Below, piece after piece: positions 19,159-27,892 of a DNA stretch of 64,000 nt (position 1 is its first letter; each line of letters starts with the position of its first letter). The stretch lies in NCBI RefSeq assembly GCF_015158295.1, contig NZ_JACDXV010000001.1:1054001-1118000 (forward strand), given 5' to 3'. A program made the position numbers and the translations under genes. A model generated the notes under the pieces. That model saw nothing but the letters and a program-made list of their open reading frames with translations. It was not told where the DNA came from and searched no databases. The DNA comes from Devosia faecipullorum (GTDB lineage Bacteria > Pseudomonadota > Alphaproteobacteria > Rhizobiales > Devosiaceae).

Positions 19159-20160
19159 ATGGGCTCCATCACCCTCGAACACGTCAACAAGTCCTTCGGT
19201 GAAGTCCAGGTCATCCCGGACATCTCCCTCGACATCAAGGACGGCGAATTCGTCGTTTTTGTCGGCCCCTCGGGCTGCGGCAAGTCCACCCTTTTGCGCC
19301 TCATCGCGGGGCTCGAAGACACCAGTTCAGGCCATATCCGGCTCGATGGAGAGGACGTCACCGACGCGCCTCCGGCCCGGCGGGGCCTCGCCATGGTGTT
19401 CCAGTCCTATGCGCTTTATCCGCATATGAGCGTGCGCGACAACATCGCCTTTCCGCTCAAGATGGCGCGACTCCCCCAGGCCGAAATCGACAAAAAAGTC
19501 GATTACGCGGCCCGCACTCTCAACCTCACATCCTATCTCGATCGTCGTCCGCGCGCCCTGTCCGGCGGCCAGCGCCAGCGCGTCGCCATTGGCCGGGCCA
19601 TCGTGCGCGAACCCAAGGCGTTCCTGTTCGATGAGCCTTTGTCCAATCTCGACGCTGCCCTGCGCGTCAATATGCGGCTCGAAATCACCGAACTGCACCA
19701 GCAATTGAAGACCACCATGATCTATGTGACCCACGATCAGGTGGAAGCCATGACCATGGCCGATCGCATCGTGGTGCTCAATGCCGGCAATGTGGAGCAA
19801 TTCGGCTCCCCGCTCGAACTCTACAACAAGCCCGCCAACCGCTTCGTCGCCGGTTTCATCGGCAGCCCGAAGATGAATTTCATCGATGGCGCGGAAGCAG
19901 CCAAGCACGATGCCCATGCCATCGGCGTGCGGCCCGAGCATTTCGCCCTCTCGACCACACAGGGCGCCGGGCAATGGCAGGGCAAGGTCAATGTCGCCGA
20001 ACTGCTCGGAAGCGACACCTTTCTCCACGTCCAGTCCGATTTCGGCCTGCTCACCGTCCGCACCGATGGCGACCGCACCTTCACCCACGGCGAAACCATC
20101 TGGCTCACCCCCGATCCCAACCGCATCTACAAATTCGATGCAGCGGGCAAGGCGATCTGA
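19159..20160 (+). CDS. smoK: Polyol ABC transporter ATP-binding protein (MalK/UgpC type)
   Basis: The 333-residue protein has Walker [10 protein letters not shown] near 36, signature LSGGQRQR near 135, Walker [14 protein letters not shown] and a C-terminal regulatory OB region. GGAGG precedes the ATG. It powers SmoF/SmoG. Confidence 0.93.
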   Translation: MGSITLEHVNKSFGEVQVIPDISLDIKDGEFVVFVGPSGCGKSTLLRLIAGLEDTSSGHIRLDGEDVTDAPPARRGLAMVFQSYALYPHMSVRDNIAFPLKMARLPQAEIDKKVDYAARTLNLTSYLDRRPRALSGGQRQRVAIGRAIVREPKAFLFDEPLSNLDAALRVNMRLEITELHQQLKTTMIYVTHDQVEAMTMADRIVVLNAGNVEQFGSPLELYNKPANRFVAGFIGSPKMNFIDGAEAAKHDAHAIGVRPEHFALSTTQGAGQWQGKVNVAELLGSDTFLHVQSDFGLLTVRTDGDRTFTHGETIWLTPDPNRIYKFDAAGKAI

Positions 20161-20186
20161 CCATGCACCACTCCCGCCCCTCCTTC

Positions 20187-20257
20187 GTCATCACCGGGCC
20201 TGTCCCGGTGATCCATTCCGCCGCAGGCTGGATTGCCCGGACAAGCCGGGCAATGAC
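20187..20257. repeat. Dispersed double-hairpin repeat (REP-like), copy 3
   Basis: ATCACCGGGC/CCCGGTGAT and ATTGCCCGG/CCGGGCAAT units between smoK and mtlK; the two arms carry different stems, each internally complementary. Confidence 0.8.
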
Positions 20258-20346
20258 GACGAATGGAAAGATCTCGTTTCCCTCTCAATGTCATTTCCAC
20301 GAAAGCGGGAACCTCCATTCCCCCTTCCACTGGGGTCAAGATTGAA

Positions 20347-21822
20347 ATGACCACCAAACTCTCCCTCGCCGCCCTGCCCGCCATCGACAGCGCCGCCATT
20401 CCGAATTACAGCCGCGCCGGCCTCACGCCCGGCATAATCCATTTCGGCGTCGGCAATTTTCACCGCGCCCATCAGGCGGTCTATCTCGACGCCCTGTTCA
20501 ACAAGGGCGAGGGCCATGACTGGGCCATTATCGGCGCCGGCACCCGCGCCTCGGACGCCGCCATGCGCGACGCCCTGGCCCGGCAGGACTGGCTGACCGC
20601 CGTCGTCGAACAGGAAGCCGACAGCAGCGCTGCCCGCATTACCGGCGTCATGGTCGATTATCTCGAACCCGGCGACAGCCAGGCCATCATCGCCGCCCTG
20701 ATCGATCCCGCCATCCGCATCGTCTCGCTGACCATTACCGAGGGCGGCTATTACATCGATCCGGCATCGCAGAAATTCGATCCCGCCCATCCCGACATTG
20801 CCTGGGACGCCGCCCATTTCGATACGCCCAAAACCGCCTTTGGCCTCATCCTCGCAGCCCTAGCTAAACGCCGCGACGCGGGCATCGTCCCGTTCACCGT
20901 GATGAGCTGCGACAACATTCCCGGCAATGGCCACGTCACCGAAAACGCCGTGGCAGGGCTCGCCGCCCTGATCGATCCCGCCCTGGCCGACTGGGTCAAA
21001 TCATCCGTCGCCTTTCCCAATGGCATGGTCGACCGCATCACCCCCGCCACCTCCGCGCGGGAGAAAAAGCTCCTCGCCGATCAATTCGGCATCGAGGATG
21101 AATGGCCGGTCTTCTGCGAGCAGTTCAGCCAATGGGTTCTGGAGGACAATTTTCCCGCTGGCCGCCCGGCGCTTGAAAAGGTCGGCGTGCAATTCGTCGC
21201 CGACGTTGCTCCCTACGAGCATATGAAAATCCGCATTCTCAATGGCGGCCACGCCACCATCGCCTATCCGGCCGGTCTGCTCGACATTCATTTCGTCCAT
21301 GAGGCGATGAACCATCCCCTCGTCTCCGCCTTCCTCAAAAAAGTCGAGGCCGAGGAGATCATCCCCATCGTGCCGCCCGTGCCCGATACCGGCCTCGCTG
21401 CCTATTTCGCTCTCTGCGAAAAACGCTTCGCCAATCCCAAGATCGGCGACACGATCCGTCGTCTCGCGCTCGATGGTTCCAACCGCCAGCCCAAGTTCAT
21501 CGTGCCCTCGGCCCTCGACCGCGCAAATGCTGACAGTCCGTTAACGGGACTGGCTTTGGTGTCGGCTTTCTGGTGCCGTTATTGCTATGGCGAGACGGAA
21601 AGCGGCACGAAAATCGAGCCAAATGACCCCAATTGGGGAAAGCTGCAGGCGCATGCCATCAAGGCCCGCGACAATTCCGCTGCCTGGCTGGAAATGGGCG
21701 ACATCTATGGCGAACTCGCGGCCAGCGCCGCCTTCTCCTCTGCCTTTGCCAAGTGCCTGAACTTTATATGGAAAAACGGCACGATTGCGACACTGGAAGC
21801 CTATCTTGCCGACCGCCTCTAG
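20347..21822 (+). CDS. mtlK: Mannitol 2-dehydrogenase (polyol-specific long-chain dehydrogenase)
   Basis: The 491-residue protein is a full-length polyol-specific long-chain dehydrogenase. The NAD-binding motif GVGNFHRAH is at 34-42 and the catalytic K-x4-N-x2-H set is K294, N299 and H302. It oxidises mannitol (often also sorbitol or arabitol) to the 2-ketose with NAD in the cytoplasm, the first step after import by SmoEFGK. The ATG at 20347 gives the usual family length, although its ribosome site is weak. Neighbouring polyol genes strengthen the call. Confidence 0.9.
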   Translation: MTTKLSLAALPAIDSAAIPNYSRAGLTPGIIHFGVGNFHRAHQAVYLDALFNKGEGHDWAIIGAGTRASDAAMRDALARQDWLTAVVEQEADSSAARITGVMVDYLEPGDSQAIIAALIDPAIRIVSLTITEGGYYIDPASQKFDPAHPDIAWDAAHFDTPKTAFGLILAALAKRRDAGIVPFTVMSCDNIPGNGHVTENAVAGLAALIDPALADWVKSSVAFPNGMVDRITPATSAREKKLLADQFGIEDEWPVFCEQFSQWVLEDNFPAGRPALEKVGVQFVADVAPYEHMKIRILNGGHATIAYPAGLLDIHFVHEAMNHPLVSAFLKKVEAEEIIPIVPPVPDTGLAAYFALCEKRFANPKIGDTIRRLALDGSNRQPKFIVPSALDRANADSPLTGLALVSAFWCRYCYGETESGTKIEPNDPNWGKLQAHAIKARDNSAAWLEMGDIYGELAASAAFSSAFAKCLNFIWKNGTIATLEAYLADRL

Positions 21823-21923
21823 AGCATCGTGCAGAAAGTGGAATCCGGTTTTCTGCAAAAAACGATGCGATTACAAAAAGCTAGAGCGGCACTCTGCGTT
21901 CGATAGAACGCCCGCCGCTCTAG
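21822..21923. repeat. Family B intergenic repeat, copy 2, ending in a nested hairpin
   Basis: AGCATCGTGCAGAAAGTGG, then CCGGTTTTCTGC, matches the plan of the block at 3912. It ends in a strong hairpin with outer arms CTAGAGCGGC (21881) and GCCGCTCTAG (21914) and inner arms GCGTTC and GAACGC. It fills the space between mtlK and the kinase gene and may terminate mtlK transcripts. Confidence 0.6.
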
Positions 21924-21978
21924 CCCCTCCCGATAGGTTCGGCTAAGGTCCGCGCCGGACCGAACAAGAGAGGCCAGC

Positions 21979-23565
21979 GTGTCGCAAGACCTCCTGGTGG
22001 GAGTGGATGTCGGAACGGGCAGCGCCCGCGCCGGAGTTTTTACACGTGACGGTAAACTCCTGTCACGTCACGAAAATCCTATTGAAATGCGGCGCCGGGA
22101 CGCCAATTTCGCTGAGCATGACAGCACCCAGATCTGGTCGGCGGTCTGCCAGGCCGTCCGTGGCGCCATGGCTTCGGCCGGAGCCGCGCCGGCGGACGTG
22201 GTCGGCATTGGTTTCGACGCCACCTGTTCCCTGGTCGTGCGCGATGCGGCAGGCGCGCCCGTCACTGTCTCGCTCGATGGAAATGATCGTTGGGATACAA
22301 TAGTTTGGCTCGATCATCGCGCCCTCTCCGAAGCCGAGGAATGCACCCGAACCGGCCATGAAGTGCTCGATTATATCGGCGGCGTCATGTCCCCGGAAAT
22401 GGAAGTGCCCAAGCTGATATGGCTCAAGCGCCACCTGCCGGAGAGCTGGTCCCGCGCCGGGATGATGTTCGACCTCGCCGATTTCCTGTCCTGGAAAGCC
22501 ACCGGTTCGCTGGCCCGCTCGCAATGCACCCTGGCGACAAAATGGACCTATCTTCCGCACCAAGCCATTGGCTGGAAAGCCGATTTCCTGGCTCAGGTCG
22601 GTCTTGAAGACCTGCTCGAAAAGGCCGCTTTGCCCGAAAAAGCCTCGCCTGTCGGGTCCGATCTGGGGCCCTTGACTGCCGAAGCCGCCGCCCAGCTTGG
22701 CCTCGATATCAGGTGCCGCGTCGGGGCCGGCGTCGTCGACGCCTATGCTGGCGCACTGGCCGAGCTTGGGGCGCTTTCTGACACGCCGGAACAGCTCCAC
22801 CGCCATTGCGCGCTCATTGCCGGAACCTCAAGCTGCGTCATGGCCATGTCGGCGGAAAATGCAGCAATCAGAGGCATTTGGGGGCCGCATCTCGGCACGA
22901 TCCTCGACAATTTTTGGCAATTGGAAGGCGGACAATCCGCCTCCGGCGCGTTGCTCGACCATATCGTGCGCTGGCATGCCGCCGGCGGCGAGCCCAGCCC
23001 CGACCGCCACCGTGCGATTGTCGAACGGGTCCAGAAACTCCGCGCCATTGAAGGACTTTCCCTCGCGGACCGCCTGCATGTCCTGCCCGATTTTCACGGC
23101 AATCGCTCGCCGCTCGCCGATCCCAATGCCTTGGGCGTGATTTCCGGCCTGACGCTCGACAGCGATTTCGACAGCCTGTGCCGGCTCTACTGGCGCACTT
23201 GCGTCGGCATCGCGCTTGGCATCCGGCACATCATCGACGCCATGCGTCAGGCCAATTACACCGTCGACCATCTTCACATCATCGGCGGGCACACCAAAAA
23301 CCCTTTGCTGATGGAGCTTTATGCCAACGCCATTGGCTGCACGGTCATCGAACCCAATACGCCCGACGCGACACTTCTGGGCATGGCCATGATCGCCGCC
23401 AATGCCGCCGGCCTTTATCCGAGCCTCGACCATGCCTGCCGCGCCATGCATCAGGGCGGCAAGCGTCATGCGCCCGATCCCGCGGCAAGGAGCCAGTTCG
23501 ACCGCGATTACCGCATCTTCCTGACCATGCTGGCGCAACGCCAGGCAATCGACGCCATGGCTTAG
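21979..23565 (+). CDS. FGGY-family carbohydrate kinase (pentulose/D-ribulokinase type)
   Basis: The 528-residue protein has the FGGY N-terminal phosphate motif GVDVGTGSARAGVF (8-21), then IGFDATCSLVV near 78, DLADFLSWKATGSLARS near 170 and a C-terminal GGHTKNPLLMELYAN ATP-site motif. The FDATCSLV and SPEMEVPKL segments are typical of the ribulokinase/FGGY pentulose-kinase group rather than glycerol or xylulose kinases. It would phosphorylate a ketose made by the polyol dehydrogenase. The start is a GTG preceded by GAGAGG. Substrate remains an inference. Confidence 0.82.
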   Translation: MSQDLLVGVDVGTGSARAGVFTRDGKLLSRHENPIEMRRRDANFAEHDSTQIWSAVCQAVRGAMASAGAAPADVVGIGFDATCSLVVRDAAGAPVTVSLDGNDRWDTIVWLDHRALSEAEECTRTGHEVLDYIGGVMSPEMEVPKLIWLKRHLPESWSRAGMMFDLADFLSWKATGSLARSQCTLATKWTYLPHQAIGWKADFLAQVGLEDLLEKAALPEKASPVGSDLGPLTAEAAAQLGLDIRCRVGAGVVDAYAGALAELGALSDTPEQLHRHCALIAGTSSCVMAMSAENAAIRGIWGPHLGTILDNFWQLEGGQSASGALLDHIVRWHAAGGEPSPDRHRAIVERVQKLRAIEGLSLADRLHVLPDFHGNRSPLADPNALGVISGLTLDSDFDSLCRLYWRTCVGIALGIRHIIDAMRQANYTVDHLHIIGGHTKNPLLMELYANAIGCTVIEPNTPDATLLGMAMIAANAAGLYPSLDHACRAMHQGGKRHAPDPAARSQFDRDYRIFLTMLAQRQAIDAMA

Positions 23566-23624
23566 GGCCACGTCGCCACCGGCGCTTCACTCATCGCCGG
23601 GCAAGCTTCACTCATCGTCCCCAG

Positions 23625-23650
23625 GGAACCAAATTTCCCCTTTCTCGTTT
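23625..23650 (+). promoter_or_regulatory. EcfG-type (general stress) promoter
   Basis: GGAAC at 23625 and CGTTT at 23646 are separated by exactly 16 bp, a perfect match to the alphaproteobacterial EcfG consensus, about 40 bp before the ATG of the small membrane protein gene. Confidence 0.8.
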
Positions 23651-23689
23651 CTTCTCCCATGCGAGCCATTGGCCGCGCAGGAGACGAAG

Positions 23690-23857
23690 ATGAACGAGTT
23701 TCAGATCAGAACCCTTGAAGATGCAGGTCGCTCCACCTCGGTGTGGGCATCGGACGGTTTCGATCACCAGCCCCGTTTTGCGGAGGTCGCCATGGCGCTG
23801 CTGCCGGCTGCACTCATCCTCGTGGCCGCCACAGCGCTGCTCGTGTCGCTGCTTTAG
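23690..23857 (+). CDS. Small single-span membrane protein (55 aa), likely EcfG regulon
   Basis: The product starts MNEFQIRTLEDAGRSTSVW and ends in one hydrophobic helix (residues about 33-54). No family is recognised. The ATG at 23690 follows AGGAG with 6-base spacing, and a perfect EcfG-type promoter stands upstream. It leads a run of small membrane-protein genes, so a role in envelope stress is inferred only from context. Confidence 0.75.
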   Translation: MNEFQIRTLEDAGRSTSVWASDGFDHQPRFAEVAMALLPAALILVAATALLVSLL

Positions 23858-23902
23858 AGCAAGAGCCGCCCAGGCGGTTTGCTGCAATTACCGGAGGGTT
23901 AC

Positions 23903-24061
23903 ATGACGCTTGGCACCATTCTCATCATTATTCTCATTCTCCTGCTCATCGGCGCCCTGCCGAGCTGGGGATATTCACGCGGCTTCGGCTATTTCCCGTC
24001 TGGCATCCTGGGCGTGGTGCTGATCGTCGTGCTGATCCTTGTGCTTATGGGTCGCATCTAG
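23903..24061 (+). CDS. DUF3309 family small membrane protein (52 aa)
   Basis: The protein has two hydrophobic segments (MTLGTILIIILILLLIGALP and GVVLIVVLILVLMGRI) joined by the WGYSRGFGYFPSG loop characteristic of DUF3309. Its function is unknown. GGAGGG lies 5 bases before the ATG at 23903. It follows the 55-aa gene by 45 bp and probably shares its stress promoter. Confidence 0.85.
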   Translation: MTLGTILIIILILLLIGALPSWGYSRGFGYFPSGILGVVLIVVLILVLMGRI

Positions 24062-24151
24062 CCCTTGCGTCGGCGCGGCATTCGCCTCGCCAAACAGATT
24101 TCCAACATCGCGGATTGGGCAAGTCGCCCCCCCGTTCAATCCGCTGTCAGC

Positions 24152-24179
24152 GTCCCGACAGGTGAAAGCCTGTCGGGAC
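24152..24179 (+). other. Stem-loop between the DUF3309 and DUF883 genes
   Basis: Perfect 11-bp arms GTCCCGACAGG and CCTGTCGGGAC with a 6-base loop lie in the 192-bp gap. No T-run follows, so it may be a weak terminator or an mRNA end stabiliser. Confidence 0.6.
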
Positions 24180-24253
24180 ATGTCTTGAACTGAAAATGCA
24201 ACCCGCCTTGAGCCCCATGCATTTTCATCCAGATTACCAAAAAGGAGCCTCCT

Positions 24254-24607
24254 ATGGCGACCACGACCGATATGGCACCCAATCGTCGCAAAGCCGGCAC
24301 TGCCGATGCCAGCAAGTCCCGCGAACAGGAACTGGAAGCGCAGGTTTCCCAGCTGCAGGACGATCTGAAATCGATTACCGAAACCCTGAGCAAGCTCACC
24401 GGCGAGAAGGTGGGTGAGGCCAAGGCCATCGCCAAGAGCGAACTCAAGCAGATCAAGCGCAAGGGCGAGGAAATGCTGAGCGATGCGCAGGATCAGGCCG
24501 AGCAGGTGGAAAAGCAGCTCAAGGACACGATCCGCGATAAACCACTGACCGCCGTCGCCACCGCCGCCGGCATTGGTTTTGTCCTTGCCCTTTTGACCCG
24601 GCATTGA
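24254..24607 (+). CDS. DUF883 (ElaB/YqjD-like) membrane-anchored protein
   Basis: The 117-residue protein has a long charged amphipathic helix (residues about 25-92, coiled-coil-like, rich in Lys/Glu/Gln) followed by a C-terminal hydrophobic anchor (PLTAVATAAGIGFVLALLTRH), the DUF883 plan. Enterobacterial relatives bind ribosomes at the membrane in stationary phase; that role is not shown here. AAGGAG precedes the ATG. The next gene begins 2 bases after its stop. Confidence 0.85.
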   Translation: MATTTDMAPNRRKAGTADASKSREQELEAQVSQLQDDLKSITETLSKLTGEKVGEAKAIAKSELKQIKRKGEEMLSDAQDQAEQVEKQLKDTIRDKPLTAVATAAGIGFVLALLTRH

Positions 24608-24609
24608 CC

Positions 24610-25041
24610 ATGGGGCTGATCGCGCCTCTGGCGGCGTTGTTCGGCCTGGAACTGGAAAGCGTCGCAGCCCGAGCCCGGGCTGCCGCCGTCCTTTACGGAT
24701 TGATGGCGCTCTTCCTCTTGGCCGCAGCCATATTTCTCACCATCGCGGGTTATCTGGCCTTGGCGGATTTGTTCAGCCCGATCATTGCCGCCCTGATCCT
24801 GGGCGGGGTATTTCTCCTCGTTGCCCTGGCGCTTTATCTCGGCACCCTGCTGGGCAAGGGGCACAAGAGACGCGATTTGGCCGAACGCCGGAAGTCCAGT
24901 GAATCCGCCGCATTTCTGACCACAGCGGCGCTGACTGCGCTGCCGGTCTTCCTCAAGTCGCCGCTGATCGTCAAGTTGGGTCTGCCCGCTGCCGCCATCA
25001 CCGCGATTGCCCTGATCCGGGAAAATCGCGGCGACGACTGA
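24610..25041 (+). CDS. Holin-X-like (phage holin superfamily III type) membrane protein
   Basis: The 143-residue protein has two closely spaced central membrane helices (about 25-45 and 55-80) and a third hydrophobic stretch near 105-135, with the YLALADLFSP and FLLVALALYL features of the PF07332-type proteins often found after DUF883/YqjD genes (YqjE-like). No phage genes are near, so it is a chromosomal membrane protein rather than a lysis gene. It is almost fused to the DUF883 gene; an overlapping TTG start at 24604 is possible. Confidence 0.75.
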   Translation: MGLIAPLAALFGLELESVAARARAAAVLYGLMALFLLAAAIFLTIAGYLALADLFSPIIAALILGGVFLLVALALYLGTLLGKGHKRRDLAERRKSSESAAFLTTAALTALPVFLKSPLIVKLGLPAAAITAIALIRENRGDD

Positions 25042-25055
25042 GCGTTGCTCCCCGG

Positions 25056-25964
25056 TCAGGCGGCCTCTCCGCCTGGCCGAACCACTGCCAGGGCGCGCGG
25101 ATGAATCTTGAGCGTCACGCTCGGTTCGAGCCGGATCAATTCCCCATCCACCACAGCATGATTGCCCCGCTTCTTCTTGGGAAATCGCAGCACCAGTTCG
25201 GGCACTTCCGCTTCGCTGACCAATGCATTGTCCCGCCAACGTCCGATAAAGACATCGAGGCCAAGCGCAAACAGGTCGCGGCTCGAAGTTCCGGCCGCCA
25301 CATAGACGCCGAGCAGACCGCTATCGAGCCGCCCAGCCACCGGGATAGGCCCGTCTCCGAGTGGATTATTGGATACGGCAATGCCGGAAACGGTCTGTTT
25401 TCTGGCGCCGTCGGGGCTCACCATTTCCACCTCGAAGCGCGGCGGGTCGATGGCAGCGGCGATAATGGCCCTGAGATTGGCGAGCATTTTGCCCGCGCGG
25501 TCGCGATAGGTCATTTCATTGCGGATCTTCACCAGCCTGGCATGGATGCCCACCCCGAACTGATGCACGAAAGGCCGCCCATTGGCGGTGGCGATATCGA
25601 TCGTCTCGATCGTTCCGCGCGCGATTGATGCCAGCGCCTGGTCGAGCTCAAGCGGCATGTCCAGGGCTCGCGCGAAAAGGTTCATCGTGCCCGCCGGCAG
25701 GACCGCCAGCGGCTTGCCGCTCCTATAGGCAGCGGCCGCCGCCGCGGAGATCGTGCCGTCGCCGCCGCCGGCCAGCATCACATCGACCTCCGGATCATTG
25801 GCGACTTCGTCCAGCGCCGCCTCCACCGCATCGGCGCCGACCTTGCGGCATACGAGGTGGTGGCCCTCCTCGGCAAACAGCGCCTCGGCCTGACGACAGA
25901 ACGCATCGAGATCCATGGATCGGAGCGTTCCTCCATCCTTGTTCAAAATGGCAAGGAACCGCAT
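25056..25964 (-). CDS. Diacylglycerol/lipid kinase family protein (DagK catalytic domain)
   Basis: The 302-residue protein has the nucleotide-binding motif GGGDGT at 66-71, PAGTMNLFARAL near 91 and the C-terminal DGELI motif (about 276), marking the DgkB/YegS/LCB5 fold. It would phosphorylate a lipid at the membrane; the substrate (diacylglycerol or other) is not determinable. It is convergent with the holin-like gene, 14 bp apart. Confidence 0.85.
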   Translation of the reverse strand: MRFLAILNKDGGTLRSMDLDAFCRQAEALFAEEGHHLVCRKVGADAVEAALDEVANDPEVDVMLAGGGDGTISAAAAAAYRSGKPLAVLPAGTMNLFARALDMPLELDQALASIARGTIETIDIATANGRPFVHQFGVGIHARLVKIRNEMTYRDRAGKMLANLRAIIAAAIDPPRFEVEMVSPDGARKQTVSGIAVSNNPLGDGPIPVAGRLDSGLLGVYVAAGTSSRDLFALGLDVFIGRWRDNALVSEAEVPELVLRFPKKKRGNHAVVDGELIRLEPSVTLKIHPRALAVVRPGGEAA

Positions 25965-26082
25965 GTCGTCACTCCAGCGCGTTTCAGGAAGGGCGCGCCG
26001 CCATCGGCAGCGTCAAATGGAACTGAATTTCCGATAATTCCCTATTGTGTGGCGGCAATGACCAGATTGCGGCGGCCATGGC

Positions 26083-26901
26083 TCAGATTAAGGGGCGTTT
26101 GCGTTCGCTCAGCCCCTCCCAGCCGGCGACCTTCATCAAGCCATCCAGGTCCAGCACCTCGCAGGCCCGGCCAAGCCAGCGCACGAGGCCAAGGCCGGCC
26201 AGCTTGCGCAGCGTCTTGTTGGTGTGAACAATCGAAAGGCCGAGTGTGTCGGCGACATGCTGCTGGGTCAGCGGGATTTCGATCCGCTCGCGCCTTATAT
26301 TGAGCGCCAGAGACCGCTGATGTAGGAAGGACAATAGATAGGCGGCCCGCTCCAGCGCCGTGCGGCGCCCCAGGCTCAAGAGGTGATCGTCCAGCATCCG
26401 CTCCTGCTGCGCCGCCAGCCAGGTGACATCGAAGCCGAGGCCGGGATAGCCGCCGAACAATTCATCCAGCCGGTCCCGCTGAAATACGCACAGCACCAGC
26501 GGAGACAACGCCTCGACCGAATGCTCCATTTCGCCGATCACCGAACCCTGCAATCCGACCAGATCGCCGGGCAGGATATAATTGAGGATTTGCCGGCGTC
26601 CGTCCGCCAGCGTCTTGAACCGAAAGGCCCAGCCGGACAGGAGCGTATAAAGATGCGCGCTATGCGTGCCTTCCGAAAGGATCACCGCACCCTGTTCCGC
26701 CACCATCTCGCCGGTCTTGAAACTGGAGACGAAGCGCAATTCTTCAGGCATGAAATCTCGGAAAAGCTGCAGGGCGCGCAACGGACATTGCTCGCATGGC
26801 ACACGCCGGCTGGCGGAGGGAAGAATGAGGCTCAAGACATAACCTGACGCTATTTTGTCCAACCCCAAACGCGCCGGCCCCAGTAGCGTTCCGCATGTCA
26901 A
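26083..26901 (-). CDS. Crp/Fnr-family transcriptional regulator
   Basis: The product, up to 272 residues, has a CPLRAL motif near its start, a cyclic-nucleotide-binding-like domain (about 50-160) and a C-terminal Crp-type winged helix (PLTQQHVADTLGLSIVHTNK). With only CxxC near the N-terminus it lacks the four-cysteine Fnr iron-sulfur set. No ATG opens the frame: the first possible codon is TTG at 26901 and another in-frame TTG lies about 22 codons later, so the start is uncertain. It is divergent from the degenerate receiver gene at the edge of the stress-response locus. Confidence 0.82.
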   Translation of the reverse strand: MTCGTLLGPARLGLDKIASGYVLSLILPSASRRVPCEQCPLRALQLFRDFMPEELRFVSSFKTGEMVAEQGAVILSEGTHSAHLYTLLSGWAFRFKTLADGRRQILNYILPGDLVGLQGSVIGEMEHSVEALSPLVLCVFQRDRLDELFGGYPGLGFDVTWLAAQQERMLDDHLLSLGRRTALERAAYLLSFLHQRSLALNIRRERIEIPLTQQHVADTLGLSIVHTNKTLRKLAGLGLVRWLGRACEVLDLDGLMKVAGWEGLSERKRPLI

Positions 26902-26965
26902 AGTTAAATGACAATTTCGCCGCTATGGGTGCAATGACGGCCTAATCGGCGAAAGGGCGCCCCTC

Positions 26966-27346
26966 ATGCTGGCCGGAAAAACCGTTCTCGTCATCGAGAC
27001 GGAAATGATCATCGCATTGAGCATCGAGACCGTCTTGCAGGGCCTCGGCGCAACAGACATCGTCCTGCTGAAAAGCCCCGATCACGGCCTCGGTGCAGAC
27101 GGTTCATGGAGCGGCGTAGCTTTGATCGTCATCGAGATCGAGGCTGGCTGGCCCGATCGGCTCGAGCTTGTCATATCGGCGCGGGAGGCAGGAATACCCG
27201 TTATCGCGCTGACCGCCGACGGACAACTCGCCAGCAACATGGCCGGCCTGCCGAACATGCCAATCCTGGTAAAGCCGGTGCTTGACGACCAGCTGGCCGA
27301 CGCGGTGCGCGCGCTGTTGGAGTGTTCCGAAAATCAGAACGAATGA
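26966..27346 (+). CDS. Degenerate response-regulator receiver domain protein
   Basis: The 126-residue stand-alone receiver aligns with the PhyR receiver encoded 1.3 kb away (VLVIETEMIIALSIETVL against MIIEDEPLIAMDIEQMV). The phosphoacceptor Asp is replaced by Glu57 (IVIEIEA) and the acidic pocket pair ED by E11-T12. Thr83 and Lys103 (ILVKPV) are kept. Phosphorylation by the normal route is therefore unlikely; Glu may mimic the phosphorylated state. Its 3' end overlaps the convergent ecfG gene by 13 bp. A role in the general stress response is inferred from position. Confidence 0.75.
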   Translation: MLAGKTVLVIETEMIIALSIETVLQGLGATDIVLLKSPDHGLGADGSWSGVALIVIEIEAGWPDRLELVISAREAGIPVIALTADGQLASNMAGLPNMPILVKPVLDDQLADAVRALLECSENQNE

Positions 27347-27888
27347 TTGCCAGACGTCACCTGGGCCGACACGGCATCGGGACCGTAATCAGCTTCGCCG
27401 CTGATCTGCAACAATTCGGTGAGCCGCGAGCGGGCGCGGCTGACGCGGCTTTTCATCGTGCCCACGGCGCATTCACAGATCGCCGCGGCTTCCTCATAGG
27501 AAAAGCCGGAGGCTCCAATCAGGATGATCGCCTCGCGCTGGTCGTCCGGCAGTTTGGACAGGGCTTGTTTGAAGTCTTCCAGGTCCATCGAGCCATATTG
27601 CGACGGGTGCACCGACAGCCGCTCGGTAAAGATGCCGTCGCTATCCTGCACTTCGCGGCCACGCTTGCGCATCTGGCTGTAAAATTCATTGCGCAAAATG
27701 GTGAAGAGCCAGGCCTTGATATTGGTGCCCATCTGAAAGCTCGACTGTTTGGCCCAGGCTTTCATCACCGTGTCCTGCACCAGATCGTCAGCCTTGTCGT
27801 GCTTGCCGGTCAGGGACACGGCAAAGGCCCGCAAGCTGGGTAAGGTTGCCAGCATTTCGCGCTTGAACGAAGTTCCTTCCGCGCTCAT
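27334..27888 (-). CDS. ecfG: EcfG-type RNA polymerase sigma factor (general stress response)
   Basis: The 184-residue protein has ECF sigma region 2 (DKADDLVQDTVMKAWAKQSS, then NIKAWLFTILRNEFYS) and region 4 (LPDDQREAIILIGASGFSYEE, then VGTMKSRVSRAR) with the EcfG-subfamily spacing. It directs polymerase to GGAAC-N16-CGTTT promoters, several of which lie in this window. The gene is 4 bp downstream of nepR, whose product holds it inactive until PhyR is phosphorylated. Confidence 0.93.
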   Translation of the reverse strand: MSAEGTSFKREMLATLPSLRAFAVSLTGKHDKADDLVQDTVMKAWAKQSSFQMGTNIKAWLFTILRNEFYSQMRKRGREVQDSDGIFTERLSVHPSQYGSMDLEDFKQALSKLPDDQREAIILIGASGFSYEEAAAICECAVGTMKSRVSRARSRLTELLQISGEADYGPDAVSAQVTSGNHSF

Positions 27889-27892
27889 GCCA

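Noticed and set aside
24610..25041. Holin-like gene as evidence of a prophage
   Set aside because: No integrase, lysin, capsid or attachment sites lie nearby; the DUF883 plus holin-X pair is a common chromosomal arrangement.
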